Shown here piece after piece: positions 1 through 9,700 of a stretch of DNA of 64,000 nucleotides. The notes beneath the pieces were generated by a model, which worked only from the letters and a program-made list of their open reading frames with translations, did not search any database and was not told where the DNA came from. Both the position numbers and the translations under genes were made by a program. Origin of the DNA: CALOCN01 sp942491735 (GTDB lineage: Bacteria; Eisenbacteria; RBG-16-71-46; JABDJR01); contig CALOCN010000014.1 of the NCBI GenBank assembly GCA_942491735.1, positions 558,001-622,000 on the forward strand. Direction: 5' to 3'. Positions within the stretch are counted from its first letter, which is position 1. Every line of letters begins with the position of its first letter.

Positions 1-579
1 CGGCGTGGTGAGGGCGATACACGCGGTGAACACCGTTCCCCCCAGGAGCCCGCAAGAGTAGTTGTACATGTTCTGGAGGATGCGACCGAAATCGATCCCC
101 CCTGCGAGCAGGGCGTCGATGTCCCCGCGGAGCAGGACGCGACCGGTCACCAGATCCACCACCTTGTGCGGCGTGGCGAGGAGGCCGGCCAGCGGAAGAT
201 GCGTCACCGGGTGCAGCACCCAGGCGGCGTGATTGCCGTCGGCCAGTTCCCCCACGATATGGATCGCGGGCCCGGTTTCCGTAGTCACCCGGCGCAGCTC
301 CGCGCTGGCGTAGGCCACCGGATGGAGATCCTGAACCCGGCCCAGGGCCAGCTCCGCGGTGGCTTGGCCGAGTCCCGGCTCGATGACCAGCTGTCGCGGC
401 CCACTCACGGAGTTCCCGTTTCCATAGGTCCCCTTGATACGACCCCACGTGCTTTCCTCCGGCTGGGCGAACGCGGACGAGGTCGCGGCGAGAACCAGGA
501 GCAGGGTGAGCCACAACGAAAGCCCGCTCCGCGAAGCAAGCGCCGAAGGGTCCGGTCTGCAGATGACGTTCGAGAGCAT
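1..579 (-). CDS. Secreted protein of unknown function, C-terminus outside the window
   Basis: An open frame of 193 codons runs from an ATG at 579 off the left edge with no stop. The start is preceded by AAAAGGA at 8 nt; another in-frame ATG at 588 has no spacer to that site, so 579 is preferred. Residues 1-39 form a long signal peptide (hydrophobic stretch LWLTLLLVLAATSSAFA, likely cleavage after AFA). Immediately after comes QPEESTWGRIKGTYGNG. The STWGRIK string recurs at the very C-terminus of the secreted protein encoded at 18055-18756. The rest reads as a globular exported domain with a possible hydrophobic stretch near MYNYSCGLLGG. I do not recognise the family. The gene is divergent from nothing visible on its left and reads away from dinB. 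Confidence 0.7.
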   Translation of the reverse strand, partial: MLSNVICRPDPSALASRSGLSLWLTLLLVLAATSSAFAQPEESTWGRIKGTYGNGNSVSGPRQLVIEPGLGQATAELALGRVQDLHPVAYASAELRRVTTETGPAIHIVGELADGNHAAWVLHPVTHLPLAGLLATPHKVVDLVTGRVLLRGDIDALLAGGIDFGRILQNMYNYSCGLLGGTVFTACIALTTP

Positions 580-719
580 GAGTCCCATCCTTTTGAACGG
601 GGCGCTTGCTCTTCACCAAAGCAGGGCGTGTGCCAGCGCGCAGGGCTGATCGCGGGGGGAAACGGCGACGAACCGCCGTGATTGTGACGGAAGCTGTCCG
701 AATCCCGTCGGTCCGTGCC

Positions 720-1937
720 CTAGACCTCGTCCGGATCGATGGCGCGAGCACGCCGGACCGCATCGTCGCCGAAACGATCCTGGATCCGATCCACCGCCTC
801 GCGCAGTGCCTGGGCCTTGGATTCCCGTTGTGCGTCGCCGGGGGTGACATCCGCGCCCCCGAACAGATCCAGGTTCATCTGGGTCCGCCGCAGCAGGTTG
901 GTCACCCCCAGACCCAGGAGCCGCACCGGGCGTTCGTCGCCGGCGCGCTCCGAGTGGAGCAGGTCCACCGCCGCTTCGTAGAGCTCTCCCGCATCGTCGG
1001 TGGGATGCCCCAGGGAGAACTGGCGGGTGACGGTCACGAAGTCCCCGTAGCGCAACTTGAGGTTGACGGTGCGCCCAACCACCCGCGCCTTGCGAAGCCT
1101 GCGCGAGACCTGGCCGGCCAGCCCGGTCAGCACGCCTTCCAGAAGGTCGAGCTCCTTCTGGTTCTTGGCGAAGGTGATCTCGTGGCTGACCGATTTGGCT
1201 TCGGCGTCCGGGACGACCGGACGATCATCCCGCCCCCAGGCCAGCTCGTGCAGTCGAAGCCCCTGCAGACCGAAATGGCGCTTGAGCAGGGACGGTTCCG
1301 CCTCCGCGAGATCCTTGGCGTGGGTGAGGCCCAGCCGGTGCAGCTTGGCCGCGGTCTTCTCGCCCACCCCCCAGATCCGTTCCACCGGAAGTTCCTGCAC
1401 GAACGCCACCGCGTCCCCCGGCTCGATGACCCGCAACCCATCCGGCTTGTCGGCGGCCGACGCCAGCTTGGCCAGGAACTTGTTCGGGGCGATCCCCACC
1501 GAGGCCACGAGGCCGGTGTCGGCCCGGATCACCGCCCGGATCTGATCGCCCACCTCGGTCTTGTCCCCCAGACTGCGTTCGGTTCCGGTGAGATCAAGAA
1601 ACGCTTCGTCCAGGGACAGGGGCTCCACCAGGGGAGAAAAGGACTTGAGCAGCGCCATGATGGTGCCGCTCACTTCGCGGTATCGGCCCATACGCGGAGA
1701 GATGCGGACCAGGTCCGGGCAGAGCGTGATGGCGCGGGCCATGGACATGGCCGAGCGAATGCCGAAGGTCCGGGCGGCATAGGAGGCCGCCGCCACCACC
1801 CCCCGCTTCTCCGGGGGGCCTCCCACCACGACCGGAAGGCCGGTCAGGGAGGGGTCGTCGTGGATCTCGATGGACGCGTAGAACGCATCCATGTCCACGT
1901 GGGCGATGATGCGGCCGGGTTGGGTCGGTTTTGGCAT
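720..1937 (-). CDS. dinB: DNA polymerase IV (Y-family translesion polymerase)
   Basis: Error-prone translesion DNA polymerase that extends past damaged or misaligned template. The 405-residue product fits the DinB family. The N-terminal catalytic motif AHVDMDAFYASIE gives Asp15, and PLSLDEAFLD gives Asp110-Glu111, the second metal-binding acidic pair. The segment VASVGIAPNKFLAKLAS is the usual family signature, and IWGVGEKTAAKL is the helix-hairpin-helix of the thumb. SHEITF and a basic C-terminal little-finger region follow. The start is the ATG at 1937 just before PKPTQPGRIIAHVD; the frame stays open upstream to 2321 but that extension is low-complexity and is not expected in the family. 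No LexA-type box was recognised upstream; a TACAAT element lies at 1996-2001 on this strand. Confidence 0.95.
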   Translation of the reverse strand: MPKPTQPGRIIAHVDMDAFYASIEIHDDPSLTGLPVVVGGPPEKRGVVAAASYAARTFGIRSAMSMARAITLCPDLVRISPRMGRYREVSGTIMALLKSFSPLVEPLSLDEAFLDLTGTERSLGDKTEVGDQIRAVIRADTGLVASVGIAPNKFLAKLASAADKPDGLRVIEPGDAVAFVQELPVERIWGVGEKTAAKLHRLGLTHAKDLAEAEPSLLKRHFGLQGLRLHELAWGRDDRPVVPDAEAKSVSHEITFAKNQKELDLLEGVLTGLAGQVSRRLRKARVVGRTVNLKLRYGDFVTVTRQFSLGHPTDDAGELYEAAVDLLHSERAGDERPVRLLGLGVTNLLRRTQMNLDLFGGADVTPGDAQRESKAQALREAVDRIQDRFGDDAVRRARAIDPDEV

Positions 1938-2390
1938 CTTGGGCTCGGGGACGGCGTGGGCTCGGCTACGGGGCCCGCCGGGGCACCGAGAGTTCATTGT
2001 AACAGGGTGCGCGGCTGTAACCCGGACCCCGGAACCGCGTCCTAGGGATGCACCTCGGGGATCCCATGGGGGATCCGTCACCGAAAAGAGTTGGGTGGGG
2101 GCGCATTTGCGGCTCCGCAAGCGAGAGGCGGACAACCGGGATCGCTTCCACCTGGCGCATCGAGAGCGAGTGAACGAGCGAGCGTGCGTCCCATCCGGGC
2201 CGCACACCGGCCCCGCGGCAGCCCCCGCCGCGGGGCCGCCTTGCGTGCGATCTGCACGGTTTCTCCGCCCCATCGCGCCGAACGCCCCACCTCGCCACGG
2301 CCCCGTCCACTCCGGGCCCAAGCCCCCCCCGGACCCTGCCGATTGCCTTCATAGACCCTCGACAAGACACCCCTTATCCAGTAGAACGGT
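1938..2390. other. Divergent intergenic region between dinB and the GHL15/Fn3 gene
   Basis: No convincing gene. The minus strand carries TACAAT at 2001-1996, a possible -10 for dinB, without a good -35. The plus strand has TCGACA (2359-2364), a 17-nt spacer and TAGAAC (2382-2387) just before the ATG at 2391, weak and too close to give a normal leader. GGGATCC-type palindromic runs occur near 2058-2076. Confidence 0.4.
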
Positions 2391-5300
2391 ATGCGCAGGC
2401 ACAACACGAGCGACAGCACCATACTGCCTTCCAACAAACACGGAATCCCGCGCACCGGCCTCGCGTTGGTGCTGGCCCTGATCCTGTTTATCGGGATCCT
2501 GACGCCTTTTGGCGCAGCCGAGGCCCGTGACGGGTATCCCAACGTCCTCAACATCTTCCTCTCCAATGACCTCACCAGCGAGGAGATCGACCTCCTCGCC
2601 AAGTGGGACATCCTGTGTCTGGACGCGGATTTTCCCTTCGAGAACCCGGGAGGGTTGGCCCAGATCCGGGCCCTCAATCCCGACGTGGTCATCCTGGCCT
2701 ACCTGCCGATCAACGGGGCGAGCGCGGTCGGGGGGCTCCGTCCTCCCGCGACCGTGGCGTATCAGCTCTATACGGGCATCGACCAGGGCGGATTCTGGCT
2801 CCGGGACATCAACGGCGACATCGTGTCCGACTGGGACGGCAAGGTGAACTCCAACGTGTCCAGCCGTTCCGGAGTGAACGGAGCCGGTCAGGACTACGCC
2901 GAGTGGTTCGCCAACTTCGTCAACGACGTCGTGTGGCAGCAGGGCACCACCGGCTGGGACGGGGTGATGCTGGATGACGTCTGGGACACCCTGCATTGGC
3001 TCAACAACCTGATCCCGGCTCCCATCGACGCGAACCTGGACGGCATCGCCGACTCGGCCGACTCCCTGAACACCTGGTGGGTCGACGGCAACCGCGCCAC
3101 GGTGGAACGCCTGCGTGAGCTGGTGGGGCCCTCGGTACCGCTCTTCAGCAACGGAGCCAACAGCCATTTCGCCCCACTCAACGGCACCATGATCGAGAAT
3201 TTCCCGTTCAACGGGGCACCCGATCAGGGCAATCATTTCGGCTATGCCTGGCGACGATGGATGACCGACGCCCCCGAGGCCTACCTGAACGTGCTCCCGG
3301 CCTACAACCCATCCCCGATGCCCTTGACCACCATCAATGCGTACTACGCCGGGGATCGCGCCGCGCCGGACCACAGTTCCAATTTCGAGCGGCACAAGCG
3401 GCTGACCCTGGGCAGCGCCCTCCTGGGGGACGGCTGGTACTCGCTCGACAACGATCGGGTAAACCACTTCGCACTCTGGTGGGAGCCGGAGTACGACATC
3501 TACCTTGGCGATCCGTTGGGACCCGCCTACACGGTGGATGTCGGCGGCAAGACCATGTGGCGGCGCGAATACGAGGCCGGCATTGTCGTGGTCAATCCCA
3601 ACAACACCAGCGGTGGCGGTTTCGATCCGCACCCCCTGGTCTCGGCCTGGGATGCCTATATCGGTCCGCGGCCGGACCTCGTGCTCCCGGATCCCGTCAG
3701 CGTCATCTCGGCGGGTCCGGTCAGCCCGACCTCGGCCCTGTTGCTCTGGGAAGCTCCGCAGGACGGACCCGGCGCCCGGGTCTCGGACTACCGGGTCAAG
3801 CGGTCCGAGTCGGAGATCTCCATGGGACTTTCCTGGATCCAGGCCGACCTGGTCCCCGAAGACATGATCCCCAAGATCCCCGGCGAGGTGGAAAGCCTGC
3901 TCGTCGAGGGGCTGGCCCCAAACACCACCTATCACCTGGCCGTGCGTTCCTACGATGCCTGGAACAATATTTCCGACCTGACCGCCACGGCGATCGTGAC
4001 CACGCCTCCCACCGGGGACGTCATGCCGCCGCGGATGATCGACGACATCACGCAGTTCGCCGCCGACACGGTCAGCGTGACCGTGAACTGGACCGCTCCG
4101 GGCGACGACAGCGCGAGCGGGACCGCCGCCACGTACCAGGGGCGGGTCGACACCAACCCCATCGACTCCGGGAGTTGGGATGTGGTCGAGGTCGTCACCG
4201 GCCTTCCCGCCCCGGCGGCTGCCGGGACGGTCCAGCAGTTCACCCTCACCGGTCTCGAACCGGCGACCACCTACTACCTGGCCCTGAGGGCACAGGACGA
4301 GTCGGGCAACCTGGGTGCGCTGCCGGCCAGCGTCCCGGTGACCACCGACTCCTTGCCGCCTCCACCGGCGGATACCACGCCCCCCGGATCCATCGATGAC
4401 CTCGCCCTGGTCTCGGTCGACACGACCTCGGCCCTGGTGAGTTGGACCGCCCCCGGCGACGACGGGACCATCGGGACGGCGACCTCCTATCACGGTCGCC
4501 TTCATTCGAGCCCCATCACCCTGGGGAACTGGGACACGGTCCCGCCGCTGGCCGGACTCCCCACGCCCACCGTCGCGGGGACACCGCAACAGGCAAGCCT
4601 CGGGAATCTGACCCCCGCGTCCACGTACTACCTGTCGCTACGGGCCGAGGACGACGCAGGCAATCTGGGCCCGGTGCCGGTCAATCTGGTCGTGGTGACC
4701 GACTCGCTGCCGCCCCCGCCTCCGCCGGTGGACACAACCCCACCCGCGGTGGTGGGCGACCTGTCCGTGACCGGGTCCGGCAAGACGTGGCTCCAGCTCG
4801 GCTTCACCGCCCCTTTGGATAGTGAAGGAGAGGTCACCGCGTATCAGTTGCGGCGGGTCGACGGAGCGAGCTTCCCTGAGAACGCCTGGGACGGCGCGAC
4901 CCCGGTGACCACGGGGACACCGCTCGCGCCCGGCCAGACCGAATCGATTCTCGCAGGCGGGCTCACCGCCGAGACCGGGTACAGTTTCCGGATGCGCGCG
5001 GTGGACGATGCGGGCAACTGGAGCGCGCTCAGCAACGCGGTGGCCGGGACCACCGACTCGCTTCCGCCGCCCCCGCCGCCGGATACCGTGGGACCTGCGG
5101 CGGTCGCTGATCTGGCCGTGACCGGCACCGGGGAAACCTCCCTCGGTCTCGCCTTCACCGCCCCCGCGGACTCCGCGGGAAGCGTGGTCGAGTACGAACT
5201 GCGCTACCTGGAGGGAACCGGCTTTCCGGAGGCATCGTGGGATGCGGCGACCCCGGTGACCGTGGCCGTCCCCCAGATTCCCGGGAACACCGAGAGCCCG

Positions 5301-6698
5301 GTGGTCACCGGTCTCGACCCCGCCACGTCCTACACCCTGCGCGTGCGCAGTCGGGACAACTCCGGCAACTGGAGCGGGCTGTCCAATCCGGCCACCGGAA
5401 CCACCGATACGCCCCCGCCGCCCGAGGACACCGAGGGTCCGGCGCCCGTGTCCGATCTCGCGGTGGCCGATGTCGATACCCACCGGGTCCGGCTCACCTG
5501 GACCGCGCCCGCCGACGCCCAGGGCTCGGTGACCGGATACCGGATCCGTTTCGTGCCGGGGACCGCCTTCCCGATCTCGGCCTGGAACGGGGCGACCGCG
5601 CTCACCACGCCCACTCCGGCCGCGCCGGGTGCGCCGGAGTCGATGTGGGCCCAGGGGCTCACCCCACAAACCACCTATTCCTTCCGCATCCAGTCGGTGG
5701 ACGATTCCGGAAACTGGAGCGGTCTGAGTGCTCCCGCGTCGGGGACTACCTCGACTCCGCCGCCCCCGGACCCCACCGTGGACCTGACGCCCCCCAACGA
5801 CATCACCGATTTCTCCGGGGCCCGGGTCGACTCCTTCGATGTGCTCCTCGGTTGGACCGCCCCCGGGGATGACGGAACGGAGGGCGTGGCCGCGCAGTAT
5901 GAGATTCGCTGGATGGAAGAGCCGTTCGTCTGGGCGGACGCGCAGCCCCTGGACGATCCACCGACTCCCGCCCCGTCCGGGACCCAGGAGACGTTGCGCG
6001 TGGTGGAGCCTCCCCGGGACAAGATCCTGGTCTTCGCCATCCGGGCCGAGGACGAGTCGGGCAATGTCTCGGGAATCAGCAACCTCGTCGCGGTGCTGGT
6101 CCCCTCGCCGGAGCCGCCACCCGATACCCAGGCCCCCGGGGCGATCCTGGGGCTCGACGCGCAGCTCGGCGACGAGGGCATCGCGCTTCTCTGGCAACCC
6201 GCCCCCGAGGCGGATGTGGCCGGATACCGATTGTACCGGGGGCGCGCCAACCGGCCCATGAGCCTCCACCGGGAGATCCCCGGAACCACGTTCCAGGATC
6301 AGCAGGTGATTCCGGGTCGCTCCTATCGGTATGCGGTCACCGCGGTGGATGAGGCGGGCAACGAGGGTGCCCGCTCGACCGAGGTGCACATGGATGTCCC
6401 GCGGGACTCCACGCCCATCCCCGAGTCCTTCCTCGGGTTCGGGGATCCATTCCCGAACCCCTCCACCGGCCCGGTGTCCCTGGAGATCGAGACCACGACC
6501 CCGGTCCTGGTGTTGGCCGAGGTGTTCGACATCCGCGGACGCCGCATCCGGTCGTTGCGGGAGCAGTCGGTCACGGGCGCCGGCACCCTGCGCTGGGACG
6601 GCCGAGACGACTCCGGGGTTCCGGTGGGGCGCGGGCTCTATTTCCTCCGCGTGAGCGCCGGAGAGCATCGCACCGTGCGCAAGGTGGTTATCCGCTAG
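2391..6698 (+). CDS. Secreted multidomain protein: GHL15-like domain, eight Fn3 repeats, FlgD-like C-terminus
   Basis: A 1435-residue exported protein. Residues 1-45 are a signal peptide (LALVLALILFIGIL core, AEA cleavage site). Residues about 46-430 resemble the putative glycosyl hydrolase family GHL15: a TIM-barrel-like series including WDILCLDADFPFE, DVVILAYLPI and GWDGVMLDDVWDT, where the paired aspartates of the last are candidate active-site residues. Eight fibronectin type III repeats follow, starting near residues 436, 542, 660, 780, 897, 1012, 1130 and 1244, most separated by Pro-rich linkers of the form PPPPxDTTPP. Residues about 1346-1435 form a FlgD-like/T9SS-type C-terminal domain (FDIRGRRIRSL, then WDGRDDSGVPVGRGLYFLR). 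Likely acts on an extracellular polysaccharide and stays surface-attached. No clear ribosome site precedes the ATG, so the start is moderately certain. Confidence 0.85.
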   Translation: MRRHNTSDSTILPSNKHGIPRTGLALVLALILFIGILTPFGAAEARDGYPNVLNIFLSNDLTSEEIDLLAKWDILCLDADFPFENPGGLAQIRALNPDVVILAYLPINGASAVGGLRPPATVAYQLYTGIDQGGFWLRDINGDIVSDWDGKVNSNVSSRSGVNGAGQDYAEWFANFVNDVVWQQGTTGWDGVMLDDVWDTLHWLNNLIPAPIDANLDGIADSADSLNTWWVDGNRATVERLRELVGPSVPLFSNGANSHFAPLNGTMIENFPFNGAPDQGNHFGYAWRRWMTDAPEAYLNVLPAYNPSPMPLTTINAYYAGDRAAPDHSSNFERHKRLTLGSALLGDGWYSLDNDRVNHFALWWEPEYDIYLGDPLGPAYTVDVGGKTMWRREYEAGIVVVNPNNTSGGGFDPHPLVSAWDAYIGPRPDLVLPDPVSVISAGPVSPTSALLLWEAPQDGPGARVSDYRVKRSESEISMGLSWIQADLVPEDMIPKIPGEVESLLVEGLAPNTTYHLAVRSYDAWNNISDLTATAIVTTPPTGDVMPPRMIDDITQFAADTVSVTVNWTAPGDDSASGTAATYQGRVDTNPIDSGSWDVVEVVTGLPAPAAAGTVQQFTLTGLEPATTYYLALRAQDESGNLGALPASVPVTTDSLPPPPADTTPPGSIDDLALVSVDTTSALVSWTAPGDDGTIGTATSYHGRLHSSPITLGNWDTVPPLAGLPTPTVAGTPQQASLGNLTPASTYYLSLRAEDDAGNLGPVPVNLVVVTDSLPPPPPPVDTTPPAVVGDLSVTGSGKTWLQLGFTAPLDSEGEVTAYQLRRVDGASFPENAWDGATPVTTGTPLAPGQTESILAGGLTAETGYSFRMRAVDDAGNWSALSNAVAGTTDSLPPPPPPDTVGPAAVADLAVTGTGETSLGLAFTAPADSAGSVVEYELRYLEGTGFPEASWDAATPVTVAVPQIPGNTESPVVTGLDPATSYTLRVRSRDNSGNWSGLSNPATGTTDTPPPPEDTEGPAPVSDLAVADVDTHRVRLTWTAPADAQGSVTGYRIRFVPGTAFPISAWNGATALTTPTPAAPGAPESMWAQGLTPQTTYSFRIQSVDDSGNWSGLSAPASGTTSTPPPPDPTVDLTPPNDITDFSGARVDSFDVLLGWTAPGDDGTEGVAAQYEIRWMEEPFVWADAQPLDDPPTPAPSGTQETLRVVEPPRDKILVFAIRAEDESGNVSGISNLVAVLVPSPEPPPDTQAPGAILGLDAQLGDEGIALLWQPAPEADVAGYRLYRGRANRPMSLHREIPGTTFQDQQVIPGRSYRYAVTAVDEAGNEGARSTEVHMDVPRDSTPIPESFLGFGDPFPNPSTGPVSLEIETTTPVLVLAEVFDIRGRRIRSLREQSVTGAGTLRWDGRDDSGVPVGRGLYFLRVSAGEHRTVRKVVIR

Positions 6699-6735
6699 GA
6701 TCGCCCGGCGCTTGGTCCGTTCCCGCGGGGGCGAG

Positions 6736-6741
6736 TACACT
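6736..6741 (+). promoter_or_regulatory. Candidate -10 box (TACACT) of a leaderless promoter
   Basis: TACACT ends 6 nt before the GTG at 6748. The same spacing recurs before 20362 and 57946. No consensus -35 is visible. Confidence 0.4.
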
Positions 6742-6747
6742 GGTCCC

Positions 6748-9700
6748 GTGTTGCGAACCGGGTCCCTGGCCATTCCCATCCTCGCGTTCCTGCTTGCCCT
6801 GTGCGGTCTCGCTGCACCGGGAGAGGCCCAGTACTACCAGACCCGGACCTATATCGATGCGGACGGGCTCCCCAGCCCGGATGTGCGTTCCATCAGCCAG
6901 GACGCGGACGGCGTATTGTGGATCGCCACCCGAGGCGGGCTGGTCACCTACGACGGTTCCCGGTGGGCCCCGGTGGACCTGGGTCCCGGTGTTCCCACCG
7001 CGCGGTTCGATCGACTCCTGCGCGACGCGGAGCAGCGACTGTGGGTCGTTGAACGCTCTTCCCCGCACCGGGTCATGAAGCAAACCGCACGTGCGGGTTG
7101 GGAGTCCCTTCCGGTCCGGGGTGCACCGTCGTCGGATCATTCCCTGATCACCGCGGCCTGCCTGTCCCGGGTTGGGGGGCGGGACCTGCTGCTGCTGGGA
7201 GACTCCGAGGGGGGACTCCATCTCTGGGACGGCGTTACCTGGCGTGTGGTCGGGCAGCCGGGTTCCGGGGACGCTCCGGTCCTGTCGGTCACCGCCGTGG
7301 GGGATCGGTTCCTTGCCGCCGGAGCGTTTGGTCTGGTCACTTTCGACGCCAACGATCCGCAGCCTCGGGTGGCGCCCTACCCGCATCAGCCGCGCGGTCT
7401 CTCCCGTGGAGTCCGTTACGACCCGGTCACGGATCGGGTCTGGTTCGTTTCCAGCCGGGAACTGGGGTGGATCGGTGACGAGGGACTTGTCACCCATGCG
7501 CACCGCCCCGGCACCGATTACCCCGTGATCATCGAGCCGGATGGCCGGGGAGGGATCTACTTCGGACATCCGGAGCGGGTGTACCACTTCAACGAAGCGG
7601 ATGGGGTCGAGCTCATCGAGCGACGCCATGGGCTGGTGGCCGAGGGAACCGAGTGTCTGTTCCTGGATCGGGAGGAAAACCTGTGGATCGGCGGGCGTCG
7701 TGGCATGACCAAACTGGTCAGCCGGAGGTTTCGCAACTTCACCCAGGAGCACGGGCTGCTCCACGACGAGGTGAGTGCGGTCGCGGAACTCCGCGACGGG
7801 GCCCTCGTGTTGGGCCATCCCCTGGGTCTCAGCTTTCTGGACCGCGGAGGGGTCAGCCGACTGCCCCTTACCCAGGACGGGTTTCGCGGTCGCGTCATGG
7901 ACCTGGCCCAGGACCGCCTCGGCGACGTGTGGGCCCCCTGCTCGTTCGACGGTCTGGCCCGGGTGGGGCCGGATCGTTCCGTGACCTGGTACCACGCCAC
8001 GGGGAGACCCGCCCTCAACGGTGTCCTCGCGGAGGCGGACTCGGTCCTGGTGGGTGGCTTCGGCGGGTTGTTCCGGGTCTCCGGTGACTCCCTGAGCCGC
8101 GTCCCGATCGATTGGGGCATTCCGGCGGACTCGGTGTTCATCCGGCGTATGGCGCGGGGCGCGGACGGTTCCCTGCTCCTGGCCTGTTATCGGGAGGGAC
8201 TGGTGACGCTGCGGGATGGGCAGGTGCGCCGGTACTCCCAGCCGGGACGCCCCGGTTCCACCAACATCTACACCGTGTTGCCCCTGGCCAACGGCGGGAT
8301 CTGGGTGGGCGCCGCCGACGGTCTGTACGAAGTGTCCGGGGACACGCTGGCCCTGGTCGGTCAGGGCACACCTGCGGGTGCACTGGCCGAGGTCCCGGTG
8401 TACCTCCTGTTCGAGGAGCCCGACGGGGCAGTGTGGATCGGTACGGATCGGGGAGCGATGCGGTGGGACGGATTGGAACGTCGGCAGTTCTCCCTGCTCA
8501 ACGGACTGGTGGGGCAGGAAACCAACCGTGCGGCCGGCGTCGTGGATCGGGACGGCAGGGTCTGGGTCGGTACCGATCGCGGTGTCTCGTGCTACCGGGC
8601 CGACCTCGATCGGCCCAGCCCCATTGGTCCCACCGTGACCCTGCTCGAGTCCCGGATCGGGGGGCGGGTTCGCGATGCGTACCAGCCTGTCTCGGTCGCG
8701 CACGGTCAGGGATCGCTGGTCCAGGAGTTCGCCGCGATCTCCTTCATGGACGAGGACCGCCTGCGGATCCGCAGTCGTCTGGAGGGCCTGGAAACCGAGT
8801 GGAGGGAACACCCCGCCCATACCCGGGAAGTGCACTACGACCGGCTCGGCCCCGGACGGTACCAATTGCACATGGAGGTGCTGGATGTCGAGGGGCGTTC
8901 CAGCGGGATTGTCCACACCGCATGGACGACGGTGCGCAAACCGTTCTGGGTCTCGGGCTGGTTCTATGTGGTGGCCGGGTTGGGTCTGTGGGGACTGGGT
9001 CTGGCGGTGGCGTCCTATGCCGGGCAGCGTCGCTACTCGCGTCGGCTGGAAACGGAGGTCCGGGAACGCACGGCGGAACTCAGCCTTTCCCGGGCGGAGA
9101 TCGCGGAGGAGAAGGAACGTCTTGGCATTACCCTGAGTCGCATTGCCGACGGGGTGGTCACCGCGGACCCCGAGGGGCGCATCGTGTTTCTCAACCCGGC
9201 TGCCGAAGCGCTTACCGGCTGGCCGGCCGAGGCGGCGGCGGGCGCGCCGATCGAATTGTTGTTCGGGCCGGCCCCGGATGGGAACGGGTGGCCCGAGGCG
9301 GTGGCGGGATGGTGCGAACCGTCGTTGGCCGCGGACGGACCCGGAGGCACCGAGGTCTTCGCCGTCGCCACCCGGGGCGGGGTGGAGCGCTGGATCGAGG
9401 CGTCGGCCGCCCCGGTGGGAACCGATGCCGAGCGTGGGGGAGTGGTGATCGCCTTTCGGGATGTGACCGAGCGTCGCCGGCTCGACGAGGAACAGGCGCG
9501 GACCCAGAAGCTCGAGTCCCTCGGCGTCCTCGCCGGAGGCATTGCCCACGACTTCAACAACCTGCTCACCGTGGTGCTCGGGAACCTCGCCCTGCTGGAG
9601 CCCCGGAAGCCTCCCGATGCGGGGCGGGACGCCGACTCGATCCGGGACGCCCAGGAAGCCACCCTGCGCGCACGCTCGCTCACCCAACAACTCCTCACCT

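Noticed and set aside
606..2045. Plus-strand frame of 479 codons opposite dinB
   Set aside because: It is a shadow of dinB with Arg/Gly/His-rich, non-globular translation.
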